Below are positions 23,002 to 34,664 of a DNA stretch of 64,000 nt, one piece after another. The notes below the pieces were generated by a model. It saw only the letters and a list, made by a program, of their open reading frames with translations, searched no databases and was not told where the DNA came from. The DNA lies in contig OX442314.1 in the NCBI GenBank assembly GCA_949358305.1, forward strand, positions 47,190,581-47,254,580. Reading direction: 5' to 3'. This DNA is from Strigamia acuminata (lineage: Eukaryota > Arthropoda > Chilopoda > Geophilomorpha > Linotaeniidae). Position numbers and translations under genes: made by a program. Each line of letters opens with the position of its first letter. Position 1 is the first letter of the stretch.

Positions 23002-23759
23002 ACGCATATATATCGCAGACATATCGCGCCCACGACAAAGCACAAACCCATGGCAGTCACCAAAGAATATTTACGCCGCTTCCACGCACGTTTTATTTTC
23101 TCACAGGCCTCTACACATTTAACTTGCGCGCGCACTTGCTACGTGCTCGTGTGGTCACAATAAATACCTAATTTTCATTAAAATAACGAATGAACGAAAT
23201 CACTTCAACCACACTTGCTACGGTCGACGCATCGACGGCGATTCGCATGCGTTACCCCAAATACCGATCAAAAATCGCAGAAAACACTAATCCCGACCCA
23301 AAAACCGCCAAAATTACCCTCAACACACCCCAACAACCTTCCACCACTTAAATTACACCGGAAAAAAAACAATTTCAAACCGAAAAATCAACAAAAAAGG
23401 CCAAAAAAATATTGCAAACAAAGAGAAAAGATCAATTATCGAGGCAAATCCCCACCACAAAACAACGCATCGCCGGTAAACACTTAAGCGTACAGTGCAC
23501 AACACTACTGTTTATTTTCAATGATCCAATAAATAAAATTTGAAACAAAGTTGAGTGGAATTGTACGTTTCTTGTATATTAAAGTTTTTATTTTGTTTGT
23601 TTACACTTAATTTTTTTTTTCCATCATAGAATGGCGACTCGATACTTTTGTAGCTCGAATTCACTTCGTAAACGTAATCGGTGTTCATCACGCGTCAATG
23701 CGCTCGTGCAATAGTATAGGCGCGCATACGATTTGATGCGCGCAAAACTTGCAAAACTT

Positions 23760-24240
23760 GCACGGAATTTGGGCAATTTTTGACAATTTTCAGCAGATTT
23801 TTGCCTGTATTTGACAAATTTCAGAAGATTTTTGCCTATATTTGACAAATTTCAGAAGATTTCCTCAATCCTCAAACATTTGCTGAAATTTCTCATAAAA
23901 TTTCTAAAATTAATTGAAATTTGTCTGAAATTTGTCTGCAATTTGTCAAATATTGTCAAAAATCCGTGGAAATTTGTCAAATACTGGCAAAAATCCATGT
24001 AAATTTGTCAAAAATTGCCATAATTCGGTGCAAATTGTGTTAGACATTGGAAAAATTTATTTTAACGCTTCCAACGCGCCAGTAAATCGCGCGTGCACAC
24101 GCGTGGATTTTTCGTCATAGTTGGATGCGCGCAAACCTCACGTAACTTGCGCCAAAATTTGGCAATTTTTGACAAATTTCAGCAGATTTTTGCCAGTATT
24201 TGACAAATTTCCACTGATTTTTGACAATATTTGACCCAAC
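23760..24240. repeat. degenerate TTTGACAAATTTC minisatellite
   Basis: Loose tandem array of units such as TTTTTGCCTATATTTGACAA and AAATTTGTCAAAAATCC, changing orientation midway, so its two halves can pair. Two blocks flank the 24060-24130 stretch. Repeated in copy B at 42152-42632. Confidence 0.6.
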
Positions 24241-25011
24241 AACTGCGCCACGTTCCAGGCGCCGGTTTAGGCATTTTAGACCCGTTTTAGACCGTTTTAG
24301 ATGGCGAAAACGTTCTCTCCATCATTTTCTACCCCTGGGTGAGGTTTTCAGCGTTCATGATTGATGAAAAAGCTGTTTTCTAACTAGCTGTCCCATTGCT
24401 AGTTTTGGCGTCAGGTTTTAGCAACCTTCCGATCCGACTCTGTCGTCTGCACGACCTCCAAGACCGTTTTAGGGTTAATTTGAGTCAAATAATTCATTCT
24501 GGGATTGTTTTGGGTTTTTTACAAGTGTGTTTTTGTAGTTTTTATTGGTTTCAAACATTGTCAATTCTTTATACAAGTGTAACTTTCATTTCTCTGTATT
24601 TTGAGAACTTTGCATTGCAGCAAAGTTCATTTCTTGCCCCTTAATTATTGTGTAATTGTTGGTTTTCAAGCCCGTTTTTTAACAATAACTTTATTTGAAG
24701 TGCCTATTGTTTCAGGCACGTGCTTCCACGTGCCTTTTATTGTTGAGCAATTTCTTGGGCAGTTGCGCTCCTGTTGCTAGCATTACCGCGCGTTCTCCGC
24801 GCGCGTACTCGCGCGTTTCGCATCACACACATTCGGGTTCAATGGCCTATCGCGGCGGCACATTGTGTGGCATAGCGCGGCACGTTGCAATTACGTGACG
24901 TGGCACGTTGCTGTTACGTGACGCAATAGCCAGTATTTAAGCAGGGGATTCCATCATCGTTTACACAAATGCGCATTGCAACGTGGAGGCGCATTCGAGT
25001 CCTTTTCCCAA

Positions 25012-28000
25012 GCGTTGAAAAAGGACAAAACTCGTATTCGATTCGAAAGCGAATCGAATACGATTTTTGTCCTTTTTCAACGCAAAATTGTATTCGATTC
25101 GCTTTCGAATCGAATACGAGTTTTGCCCTTCTTCAACGCGAAATCGTATTCGACTCGTTTTCGAGTCGAATGCGAATTTTGCCCTTCTTCAACGCGAAAT
25201 CGTATTCGACTCGCTTTCGAATCGAATACGAGTTTTGCCCTTCTTCAACGCGAAATCGTATTCGACTCGTTTTCGAGTCGAGTACGAATTTTGCCCTTCT
25301 TCAACGCGAAATCGTATTCGATTCGCTTTCGAATCGTATACGAGATGGTCGATTTTTGTTTCCCGGACTTTGATTCGTATTCGAGTTGTTACGAGTTCGT
25401 ATTTTGATCGTATTCGTATTCGAATCGAATTCGAATCGTATTCGAATCGAATACGAATCGAATTCGAGTCGTATTCGAGATGGTCGATGATTTCCACTCG
25501 CTCGTATACGCGTTGTATACGAGCTCGTATTTTGATCGTAATCGTAAACGAATCGTTTACAAGTCGTATACAAGTTGTATACGACGTGTATACACCTCGT
25601 ATACGAACGAAGTTTGTGAAAACACAATTTCCAAATAAGACGTATGTGACTACTATGTGTTTTCATGTCGTAGTAAGTATCCGGTGGATTTTCCAAACTT
25701 CGTTCGTATACGAGGTGTATACACGTCGTATACAACTTGTATACGACTTGTAAACGATTCGTTTACGATTACGATCAAAATACGAGCTCGTATACAACGC
25801 GTATACGAGCAAGTGGAAATCATCGACCATCTCGAATGCGACTCGAATACGATTCGAATACATCTCGAATACATCTCGAATACGAGTCGTACGAGTCAAA
25901 GTCCGGGAACGGGTCATCGACTATCTCGTATTCGAGTTGTTACGAGTTCGTATTTTGATCGTATTCGTATTCGAATCGAATTCGAATCGTATTCGAATCG
26001 AATACGAATCGAATTCGAGTCGTATTCGAGATGGTCGATGATTTCCACTCGCTCGTATACGCGTTGTATACGAGCTCGTATTTTGATCGTAATCGTAAAC
26101 GAATCGTTTACAAGTCGTATACAAGTTGTATACGACGTGTATACACCTCGTATACGAACGAAGTTTGTGAAAACACAATTTCCAAATAAGACGTATGTGA
26201 CTACTATGTGTTTTCATGTCGTAGTAAGTATCCGGTGGATTTTCCAAACTTCGTTCGTATACGAGGTGTATACACGTCGTATACAACTTGTATACGACTT
26301 GTAAACGATTCGTTTACGATTACGATCAAAATACGAGCTCGTATACAACGCGTATACGAGCAAGTGGAAATCATCGACCATCTCGAATGCGACTCGAATA
26401 CGATTCGAATACATCTCGAATACATCTCGAATACGAGTCGTACGAGTCAAAGTCCGGGAACGGGTCATCGACTATCTCGTATTCGAGTTGTTACGAGTTC
26501 GTATTTTGATCGTATTCGTATTCGAATCGAATTCGAATCGTATTCGAATCGAATACGAATCGAATTCGAGTCGTATTCGAGATGGTCGATGATTTCCACT
26601 CGCTCGTATACGCGTTGTATACGAGCTCGTATTTTGATCGTAATCGTAAACGAATCGTTTACAAGTCGTATACAAGTCGTATACGACGTGTATACACCTC
26701 GTATACGAACGAAGTTTGTGAAAACACAATTTCCAAATAAGACGTATGTGACTACTATGTGTTTTCATGTCGTAGTAAGTGTCCGGTGGATTTTCCAAAC
26801 TTCGTTCGTATACGAGGTGTATACACGTCGTATACGACTTGTATACGACTTGTAAACGATTCGTTTACGATTACGATCAAAATACGAGCTCGTATACAAC
26901 GCGTATACGAGCGAGTGGAAATCATCGACCATCTCGAATACGACTCGAATTCGATTCGTATTCGATTCGAATACGATTCGAATTCGATTCGAATACGAAT
27001 ACGATCAAAATACGAACTCGTAACAACTCGAATACGAGATAGTCGATGACCCGTTCCCGGACTTTGACTCGTACGACTCGTATTCGAGATGTATTCGAGA
27101 TGTATTCGAATCGTATTCGAGTCGCATTCGAGATGGTCGATGATTTCCACTCGCTCGTATACGCGTTGTATACGAGCTCGTATTTTGATCGTAATCGTAA
27201 ACGAATCGTTTACAAGTCGTATACAAGTCGTATACGACGTGTATACACCTCGTATACGAACGAAGTTTGGAAAATCCACCGGACACTTACTACGACATGA
27301 AAACACATAGTAGTCACATACGTCTTATTTGGAAATTGTGTTTTCACAAACTTCGTTCGTATACGAGGTGTATACACGTCGTATACGACTTGTATACGAC
27401 TTGTAAACGATTCGTTTACGATTACGATCAAAATACGAGCTCGTATACAACGCGTATACGAGCGAGTGGAAATCATCGACCATCTCGAATACGACTCGAA
27501 TTCGATTCGTATTCGATTCGAATACGATTCGAATTCGATTCGAATACGAATACGATCAAAATACGAACTCGTAACAACTCGAATACAAATCAAAGTCCGG
27601 GAAACAAAAATCGACCATCTCGTATACGATTCGAAAGCGAATCGAATACGATTTCGCGTTGAAGAAGGGCAAAATTCGCATTCGACTCGAAAACGAGTCG
27701 AATACGAATTCGCATTCGACTCGAAAACGAGTCGAATACGATTTCGCGTTGAAGAAGGGCAAAATTCGCATTCGACTCGAAAACGAGTCGAATACGATTT
27801 CGCGTTGAAGAAGGGCAAAACTCGCATTCGACTCGAAAACGAGTCGAATACGATTTCGCGTTGAGAAAGGGCAAAATTCGCATTCGACTCGAAAACGAGT
27901 CGAATACGATTTCGCGTTGAAGAAGGGCAAAACTCGCATTCGACTCGAAAACGAGTCGAATACGATTTCGCATTCGACTCGAAAACGAGTCGAATACGAT

Positions 28001-28320
28001 TTCGCGTCGAAGAAGGGCAAAATTCGCATTCGACTCGAAAACGAGTCGAATACGATTTCGCGTTGAAGAAGGGCAAAACTCGCATTCGACTCGAAAACGA
28101 GTCGAATACGATTTCGCGTTGAGAAAGGGCAAAATTCGCATTCGACTCGAAAACGAGTCGAATACGATTTCGCGTTGAAGAAGGGCAAAACTCGCATTCG
28201 ACTCGAAAACGAGTCGAATACGATTTCGCATTCGACTCGAAAACGAGTCGAATACGATTTCGCGTCAAAGAAGGGCAAAATTTGCATTCGACTCGAAAAC
28301 GAGTCGAATACGAGATCATT
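25012..28320. repeat. 3.3-kb CpG-rich hierarchical palindrome block, copy A
   Basis: Four nested levels are visible. Level 1 is a short hairpin word ATTCGACTCG-AAAA-CGAGTCGAAT. Level 2 is a tandem array of about 55 bp (hairpin plus TTCGCGTTGAAGAAGGGCAA), with about five units at 25030-25340 and about eleven at 27640-28310, in opposite orientation. Level 3 is a 551-bp unit that is itself an interrupted palindrome around a roughly 85-bp non-palindromic core (ACACAATTTCCAAATAAGAC ... CCGGTGGATTTTCC), present twice in tandem (cores near 25620 and 26170) and a third time near 26720. Level 4 is an inverted copy of the unit (core near 27280-27350), giving an axis near 27032. Long Arg/Ser-rich frames on both strands are artefacts of this composition. 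CpG is abundant rather than depleted. Confidence 0.85.
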
Positions 28321-28673
28321 TTTTGATCTGGGTCGTGAATGCGTCCGTATGTCACGCGAACGCGTGTTGGAGTCGATTCCGAGTTCGTATTCCATCTTGA
28401 ACGCGCATTGGAGACGTAAACCAGTTTATTTTACCCACTCTCGCTCGATCCCGCTTCATCGCTCCTTGTCGCTCCTGTGAAAAAAAATACATGAGAATGT
28501 GCAGAAATGAACCTTCCAATACTCACATGAAAATTGACAACCTTGACACAAAACAGTCTATTGACACTCCCAACACCACCCCGGACGTTTTCCGGAAGAG
28601 TTTGGTCCACCCGGAATCCCCAGAATAGTCGCCCCCGAAATGCGGATTTCACGGAAGCCAATCCGCGAAAAGG

Positions 28674-28727
28674 ATATGTTTTTAGCGGCGCGCCGACGCG
28701 TGCGACACACGCTTCTGGAGTGCTTAA
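28674..28727. other. 54-bp spacer between element copies
   Basis: Lies between the right end of copy A and the left end of copy B and ends in TTAA, directly before the CCTTATGG of copy B. It is not gypsy sequence, so it was carried along with the dimer. It may be a relic of flanking DNA from a previous locus or the missing tail of a longer unit. Confidence 0.6.
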
Positions 28728-31700
28728 CCTTATGGCGCGCATGCGGATTTCTCGGAGTGCGAAAGGGACCCTATTTTTAACATTACGGCGGCCTATACCT
28801 TGACCCCCTGTTCGCAGTCTCATGGCTGATTTTGCGGATTTCACTTATTTGTATATTCCGCACGATCGCGCGCGTTTTATCAACCTTGGGAAAGCCGCTT
28901 TCTCAAATTTGCAAATTCCACATTGTGTGAACATGCTACAACGCTTCTGTGCGCGTCAATAAAAAAAAAAACCGATTAGAAATGAAATTCAGGGTTTTGT
29001 TAAAATAAAAATTATACAATATAATCAGTCTATAATGCTTCTATAATGCTGTTGGTTTAATCAGCACATTGTAATTGTGTGAAAACACGCGCGCTCGCAA
29101 TAATACATTACCCAATGTACTTGCACTGGCATGGACCCATCAGTGCGCACTTTCCCGTGCGTGCTGCTTGCACTATTTACATCAATTGTTGCTCCACAGG
29201 TTGCGCGACCTGCCGGGCAGTTAAGACGTACTAGAATAACCTCAGGATTTGATAAAACCTGATTTTTGGATGACACTAAGTAAATGGCAGTGAATGTGAG
29301 ATGTGAGATACACGATGAATTTAATAAAATTTATATTTCCTAATCATGGGATTGGTTTCACGTTTCATAATCCAACAATTAAGTAGAATATCATTATTGC
29401 AATTGATTAAAACAAATTTTTTTTACAAATTCTTTGGTTTTACATTTTAAATTTATTTTCCAATAGTTGGCACCATCGCAATTGCTGCGAGTTTAAAACA
29501 CTGCATTCAGCAGAATTTACTGCACTTTCAAATCAAGGCCAGGCATACCTACTGCAAAGTAATGTATAAACCATAAAGAAGCCTTTGATTCGGAATTGCC
29601 TGTAGGTAATTCTGCGCTGGTCTCCAATGGAAATGTCCGCGCCGGTCTTCCGTGCACGGGAAGTCCACAGAAAGTCCGTGCATTCCGTGCGCTGGGAGTC
29701 CGTGCGTCGTACCGCGTGATCTTGCATTGTTTTTTGTGGGCTTTTCCTGATTAGGATTACTTCCTTTTTAACTCTTGAAGAATTAAGTTTGTTTTTTTTG
29801 CTCCAAAACGTCCCAAAACGCCTGAAAATCGCGCAACTCGAGGCAAAACATTACAGTGTGTATTCAAATCAAAACTAGCTACAAATACATGCTGAAATTA
29901 GCTAAATTTTCAAATTTTTTGGCTTTCAAGAAGTAATGGAAACATTTGACATAACGTGGATCAGTTGCATTCAAAAACTAAAATATTTTGTGTTTTACTT
30001 CAATTTTAAACTAAAAATGATGTCATTTCCTGTTTAAACCCCTGTTAAAGCTTGAAATACATTTTAACTAAAAGAAATAAGTTTGTTTTTTTCTTCGGCA
30101 GTGACGTGTACACACGAGCACGCCTGAGAACGCCAAAAAATGCTAAAAAACGCTCAAAAACGCCTGAAAATCGCGCAACTCGAGGCAAAACATTAATTTT
30201 TCATCTTTATTTCAACTTTTGTGACGTTTAAAATTGTGTTCTCATGTTTTTTGCCTCAAGTTGCATTGTCATCTGGCGTTTTGGAGTGTTTTTATGTGTT
30301 CGCAGGCGTTCGCAGGCGTTTTTTGGCGTTGTCACTCACTCAAGTGGCCATTTTTAGCATTTTCCGTAGTAAAAATGGCCGTTTTTCGTCAAAATGGCCA
30401 TTTTTAGCCATTTTTCAGAGTAAAAATGTTTTTTTTTCACCGTTTTTATAGTAAAATGGCCATTTTTAGTCGTTTTTTTAATCAAAAATGGCCGTTTTTA
30501 TCGTTGAAACGTTATTAAAATGTAACGTTTCAATGGCGTTTTGATCTCGCCTCATTTCCGGTTTTGAAAATTAATAAACGCCCCGGCGTTTATTCGAGGC
30601 AATACCCAACTTGGGCTTTTATTCGCGTCGCACCGCATCATCATCTCACCTTGCCTCCCGTCTTGAAAATTTATAAACGCCCCGGCGTTTATTCAAGGCA
30701 AACCATTGTTTATGTAAGTTTTTCCTGATTAGGGTTACTTCCTTTAGAAGAAACACGTTTATTTCTTCTCGCTTAATCTTGAGTCGTGATCTCGCCTCGT
30801 TTCTGGTCTTAAAAATTAATAAACACCCCGGCTTTTATTCAAGGCAATACGGTACGTTTATGAAACCCAACTTGGGCTTTCATTTTAAAAAAAGCGCGTG
30901 TTCTTACGTCGAACTAAGAGATACAGGTGAATTAGCAACGCCTAATTTGATTTAATAAATAAAGCAAACAACATCTCGCCTCACTTCTGGCGTTTGTTCG
31001 AGGCAAGCCATTGTTTTTGCATTTTTTTTCCTGATTAGGGTTACTTCCTTTTTAACTCTTGAAGAAATAAGTATGTTTTTTTTACTCGGCAGTGACGTGT
31101 ACGCGCGAGTACGCCTGAGAACGCCAAAAAATACTCCAAAACGCCTGAAAATCGTGCAACTCGAGGCAAAACATTAATTGTTTATTTTTGTTTCAACTTT
31201 TGTAACGTTTACAATTGTGTTCTCATGTTTTTTGCCTCAAGTTGCATTGTCATTTTGCGTTTTGGGGCGTTTTTAGGCATTTTTAGGCATTTGCGGGCGT
31301 TCTTGGGCGTTTTTTGGCGTTGTCATTCAATCAAATGGCCATTTTTAGCCATTTTTAGCCATTTTTCATAGAAAAATGGTTATTTTTAGCCGTTTTTCAT
31401 CCAAAATGGCCGTTTTTCATCCAAAAGGGCCGTTTTTCATCCAAAATGGAATAATTGTTGTGTCCGGATTTTATGTCATTTATTGTCTTAATTAAAGTTA
31501 ACAAAGTGTCTTTAATTTTTGCTTTTCTTGAATTTCAGCTTTTTAGATATTTTTACATATTAAACTTTCATTTTTTGTGATTTATTAAAAGTTACAGTGT
31601 TTTCATGAATTTTAGTGTCTATGATATTGATATTATCTTTATTCATTGCTATTTAAAGTTTTATTACTTCTCTGTGTCTTATTTCTTTAATTCTTGCTCA

Positions 31701-32854
31701 TTTTGTGTGATTTTGGATGATTTTTAGTGCATTCGTCGATTTACAGATCACTTGCGTAAGACGCGTGACGTCATATTTCTTAATCTAGTTCGGTTGTGTT
31801 CAAACTTCTAACCTTTTGTTTGGACCTTATTCTTGTGTTATGGATAGGTTTTAGAATTGATTTAGACTAATTTGGGGGTGATCTGTCGATTGGTTTGCTT
31901 TATTTTTGTCCCGGAACGGTCGTTTTGTCGTTTCGAGCGTTCGTTGTCGGTACGCACTTGTGCGCTGCTGACCGAGTTCATTCCGTTCGGCAAACGATTA
32001 TTTTCAAGTGTTCTTTTAATAAATAGTGCTTTTGTTGTAGGAAATTACATTTCCTAATGTTATTTTATTCAATACAGTGTGTATTCTTGATTTTATTCTT
32101 GTGTTGAAATTCAAATGTCGTGTTTTGCCGCTCTAGCGGATTTGAAGTGGGCGCCATGTTGGATTTCCCCGCTAATTTCTTTATTTATCCATTTCATTTG
32201 TCTTTTTGAAAATGAATAAACGCCCCGGCGTTTATGCGAGGCAAGCCATAGTTTTTGTAGGTTCTTTCCTGATTAGGGTTACTTGTGACGTGCACGCGCG
32301 AGCTCGCCCGAGGACGCCAAAAAAAGCTCAAAAACGCCCCAAAACGCCTGAAAATCGCGCAACTCGAAGCAAAAAATTACAGTTTGAATTCAAATCAAAA
32401 CTAACCACAAATACATGCTACAATTAGGTAAATTTTCAAATTTTTTATCAATAAATGATGACTTTCAAGAAGTATGACAACATTTGACAAAATTTAGACC
32501 AGTTGCATTTAAAAACTAAAATATTTTGTGTTTTACTTCAATTTTAAACCAAAAATGACGTCATTTTTTGTTTAAACCGGCGTTTATTTGAGGCAAACAC
32601 GCCGCTGAGAACGCCAAAAAATGCTCAAAAACACTCCAAAAGGGGTACCCGTTCCAACGGCGAATCGCGTAAGGGCGAATTTCTAAAATTCGCCGTTGGA
32701 AACCTATTTTGACGTTTCCAATGGCGAATTTAATAAAATTCGCCATTGGAAACGTTTTTTGAGTGCCATTTCTGCTATTTGCCATTGGAAACATATTTTC
32801 CTGTTCCAAGGGCGAATGTGGAAAATTTGTTTGAAATATAAAATTCGCCATTGG

Positions 32855-33480
32855 AAACGCAAAAACGTTTCCAATGGCGAATACGTGTAGGTTGAAATTC
32901 GCCGTTGGAAACGCAAAAACGTTTCCAATGGCGAATACGTGTAGGTTGAAATTCGCCGTTGGAAACGCAAAAACGTTTCCAATGGCGAATACGTGTAGGT
33001 TGAAATTCGCCGTTGGAAACGCAAAAACGTTCCCAATGGCGAATACGTGTACGGTAGGTTGAAATTCGCCGTTGGAAACGCAAAAACGTTTCCAATGGCG
33101 AATACGTGTAGGTTGAAATTCGCCGTTGGAAACGCAAAAACGTTCCCAATGGCGAATACGTGTACGGTAGGTTGAAATTCGCCGTTGGAAACGCAAAAAC
33201 GTTTCCAATGGCGAATACGTGTAGGTTGAAATTCGCCGTTGGAAACGCAAAAACGTTCCCAATGGCGAATACGTGTAGGTTGAAATTCGCCATTGGAAAC
33301 GCAAAATCGTTTCCAATGGCGAATACGTGTAGGTTGAAATTCGCCGTTGGAAACGCAAAAACGTTCCCAATGGCGAATACGTGTAGGTTGAAATTCGTCG
33401 TTGGAAACGCAAAAACGTTTCCAATGGCGAATATGTTTAGGTTGAAATTTGCCATTGGAAAGGGTTTTGCGTTTCTAACG
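32855..33480. repeat. foldback subterminal array, left
   Basis: About twelve units of roughly 54 bp. Each unit is a hairpin (TTCGCCGTTGGAAACG, CAAAAA, CGTTTCCAATGGCGAA) plus ATACGTGTAGGTTGAAA. Two units carry an extra CGGTA. The hairpin word is the same as the element's tip, so these may be transposase-binding sites. The open frames across it on both strands are artefacts of the repeat. Confidence 0.85.
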
Positions 33481-34454
33481 GCGAATTGAAATTGAACGCG
33501 CCTAGTGTGTATTTAAAGTGCTTGTGAGTCTCGAGCGAACGATTTGGTTTGTTTAATTCAAAGTGATCTTTATTTGTAACTCTAACTGGACGGAATTTCG
33601 TTGAAATTTAGCAAATTCCGATGAGATTTTGCAATTTTTTTGTAAATTTTGGTGATTTCCGATGAACTTACAGATTTTCGATGAAATTTCGTGATTTTTT
33701 CAAAGATTAAACATTTTCATCATGTTTTTAAGAAAAGAACAAATAAACAAATCAATCAATCAATCAATATCAAAATAATTCCGCCAATTCTTGTAACCAA
33801 TCATTTCATTTTATTCTATCTAACAACATTGATAAAATTAACGCCATATTGGAAGAGTTATTCTGATTTTGATCAATTGATTGATCGTGTTGTTATTAGG
33901 AGGGAAAAATAAGGCACGAGTAGCTGCATTCAAAAATTAAAATATTTTGTGGTTTATTTCAATTAAAAAAAAAGTGACATCATCTCCAGTCCTATTTATT
34001 AAATTAAACTATATTAATAATTTATTCAAAACTGTAAGTATATATTTATTATAATTATTTAAAAAAATCAAAATTTAAACTTAAAATACACTTAAACTAA
34101 AATTGTATTTTTAGTTTTGAATGCAGCTACTGAATCTCATGTGCAGTGTGTTTTTATTTATATCACTTTTTACTACAAAGGGGTGGCCAACAACGGCTTG
34201 GGGCATTTTCCACATGTCCACTAACGAGGTCACAGAAGCAAGGTTTGATTTAGCAACAAAAATTATATTTTAACTGATTGTTGATTTGTTTATTCATTTT
34301 TGTTGTTTTTTTCTTATTAATATTCCGAAAACATTTAACACTTCCAAGAAACAATTAAAACATTAATTATTCTTTTTTTTGAAAACTTATATTTTAAAGT
34401 CTAAAAATATATCTTTTTGTTTCATTTCTTCTGGTAGAACTTACTGATGCTATC

Positions 34455-34664
34455 TAATGTGTCCCTTCGGTGGTTTTGTGATGTGTTATATGCATTTGTT
34501 GAAATGTCAAAAGATGGCAGCCATTGAGTTGGTGAGGAACAACTAAGAACAACTAGAGTCTTTTATTACTCTCTTAAAACAAGGAGGGTCAAGTCACCCA
34601 GAGGGGGGTGACTACTTCATACACAGATGTGGAGGAATAAAAATGAGCGGAACACTCCACTATC
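34455..34664. mobile_element. 210-bp insertion in foldback left arm
   Basis: The left arm reads GATGCTATC, then about 205 extra bases, then CTATCCTATTGG. The right arm (36550-36575, reversed) reads GGTGCTATCCTCTTGG with no extra bases. The duplicated CTATC (34450-34454, 34660-34664) marks an insertion with a 5-bp target duplication. The insert has no clear terminal repeats and no gene. The arms thus serve as their own empty-site control. Confidence 0.7.

Larger units (their letters stand above)
16116..28673. mobile_element. 12.56-kb non-coding element, copy A (piggyBac-like ends)
   Basis: Left member of a head-to-tail dimer inserted in gypsy pol. Ends are CCTTATGGCG and CGCGAAAAGG, an imperfect 10-bp terminal inverted repeat of the CCYT type. 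The dimer as a whole is flanked by CTAA (16112-16115 and 47066-47069), one base from the TTAA of piggyBac elements. Every ORF-sized frame is a by-product of repeats and no transposase is visible, so it is non-autonomous. Contents: unique stretch 16233-17150, hairpin modules 17180-20960, Ts and As with no gene 21000-22600, hAT-type MITE 22610-23001, unique 23010-23750, 24-bp-scale degenerate array 23760-24240, unique 24250-25010 with a TATTTAAG box near 24935, CpG-rich palindrome block 25012-28320, right end 28321-28673. Copy B shows the same at +12,612 before the foldback and +18,392 after it. Confidence 0.8.

Noticed and set aside
25067-28395. Long open frames rich in Arg, Ser, Ile and Tyr on both strands (up to 381 codons)
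   Set aside because: They overlap in several frames and mirror each other across strands. They come from palindromic, stop-poor repeat words, not from protein-coding constraint.
32855-33480. CRISPR-like array (regular hairpin repeats)
   Set aside because: No unique spacers: the whole 54-bp unit repeats, in a eukaryotic foldback element with mirrored arrays at both ends.
32561-33489. Repetitive frames of up to 287 codons across the foldback array
   Set aside because: Open on both strands only because the 54-bp unit lacks stops. No domain and no conservation.
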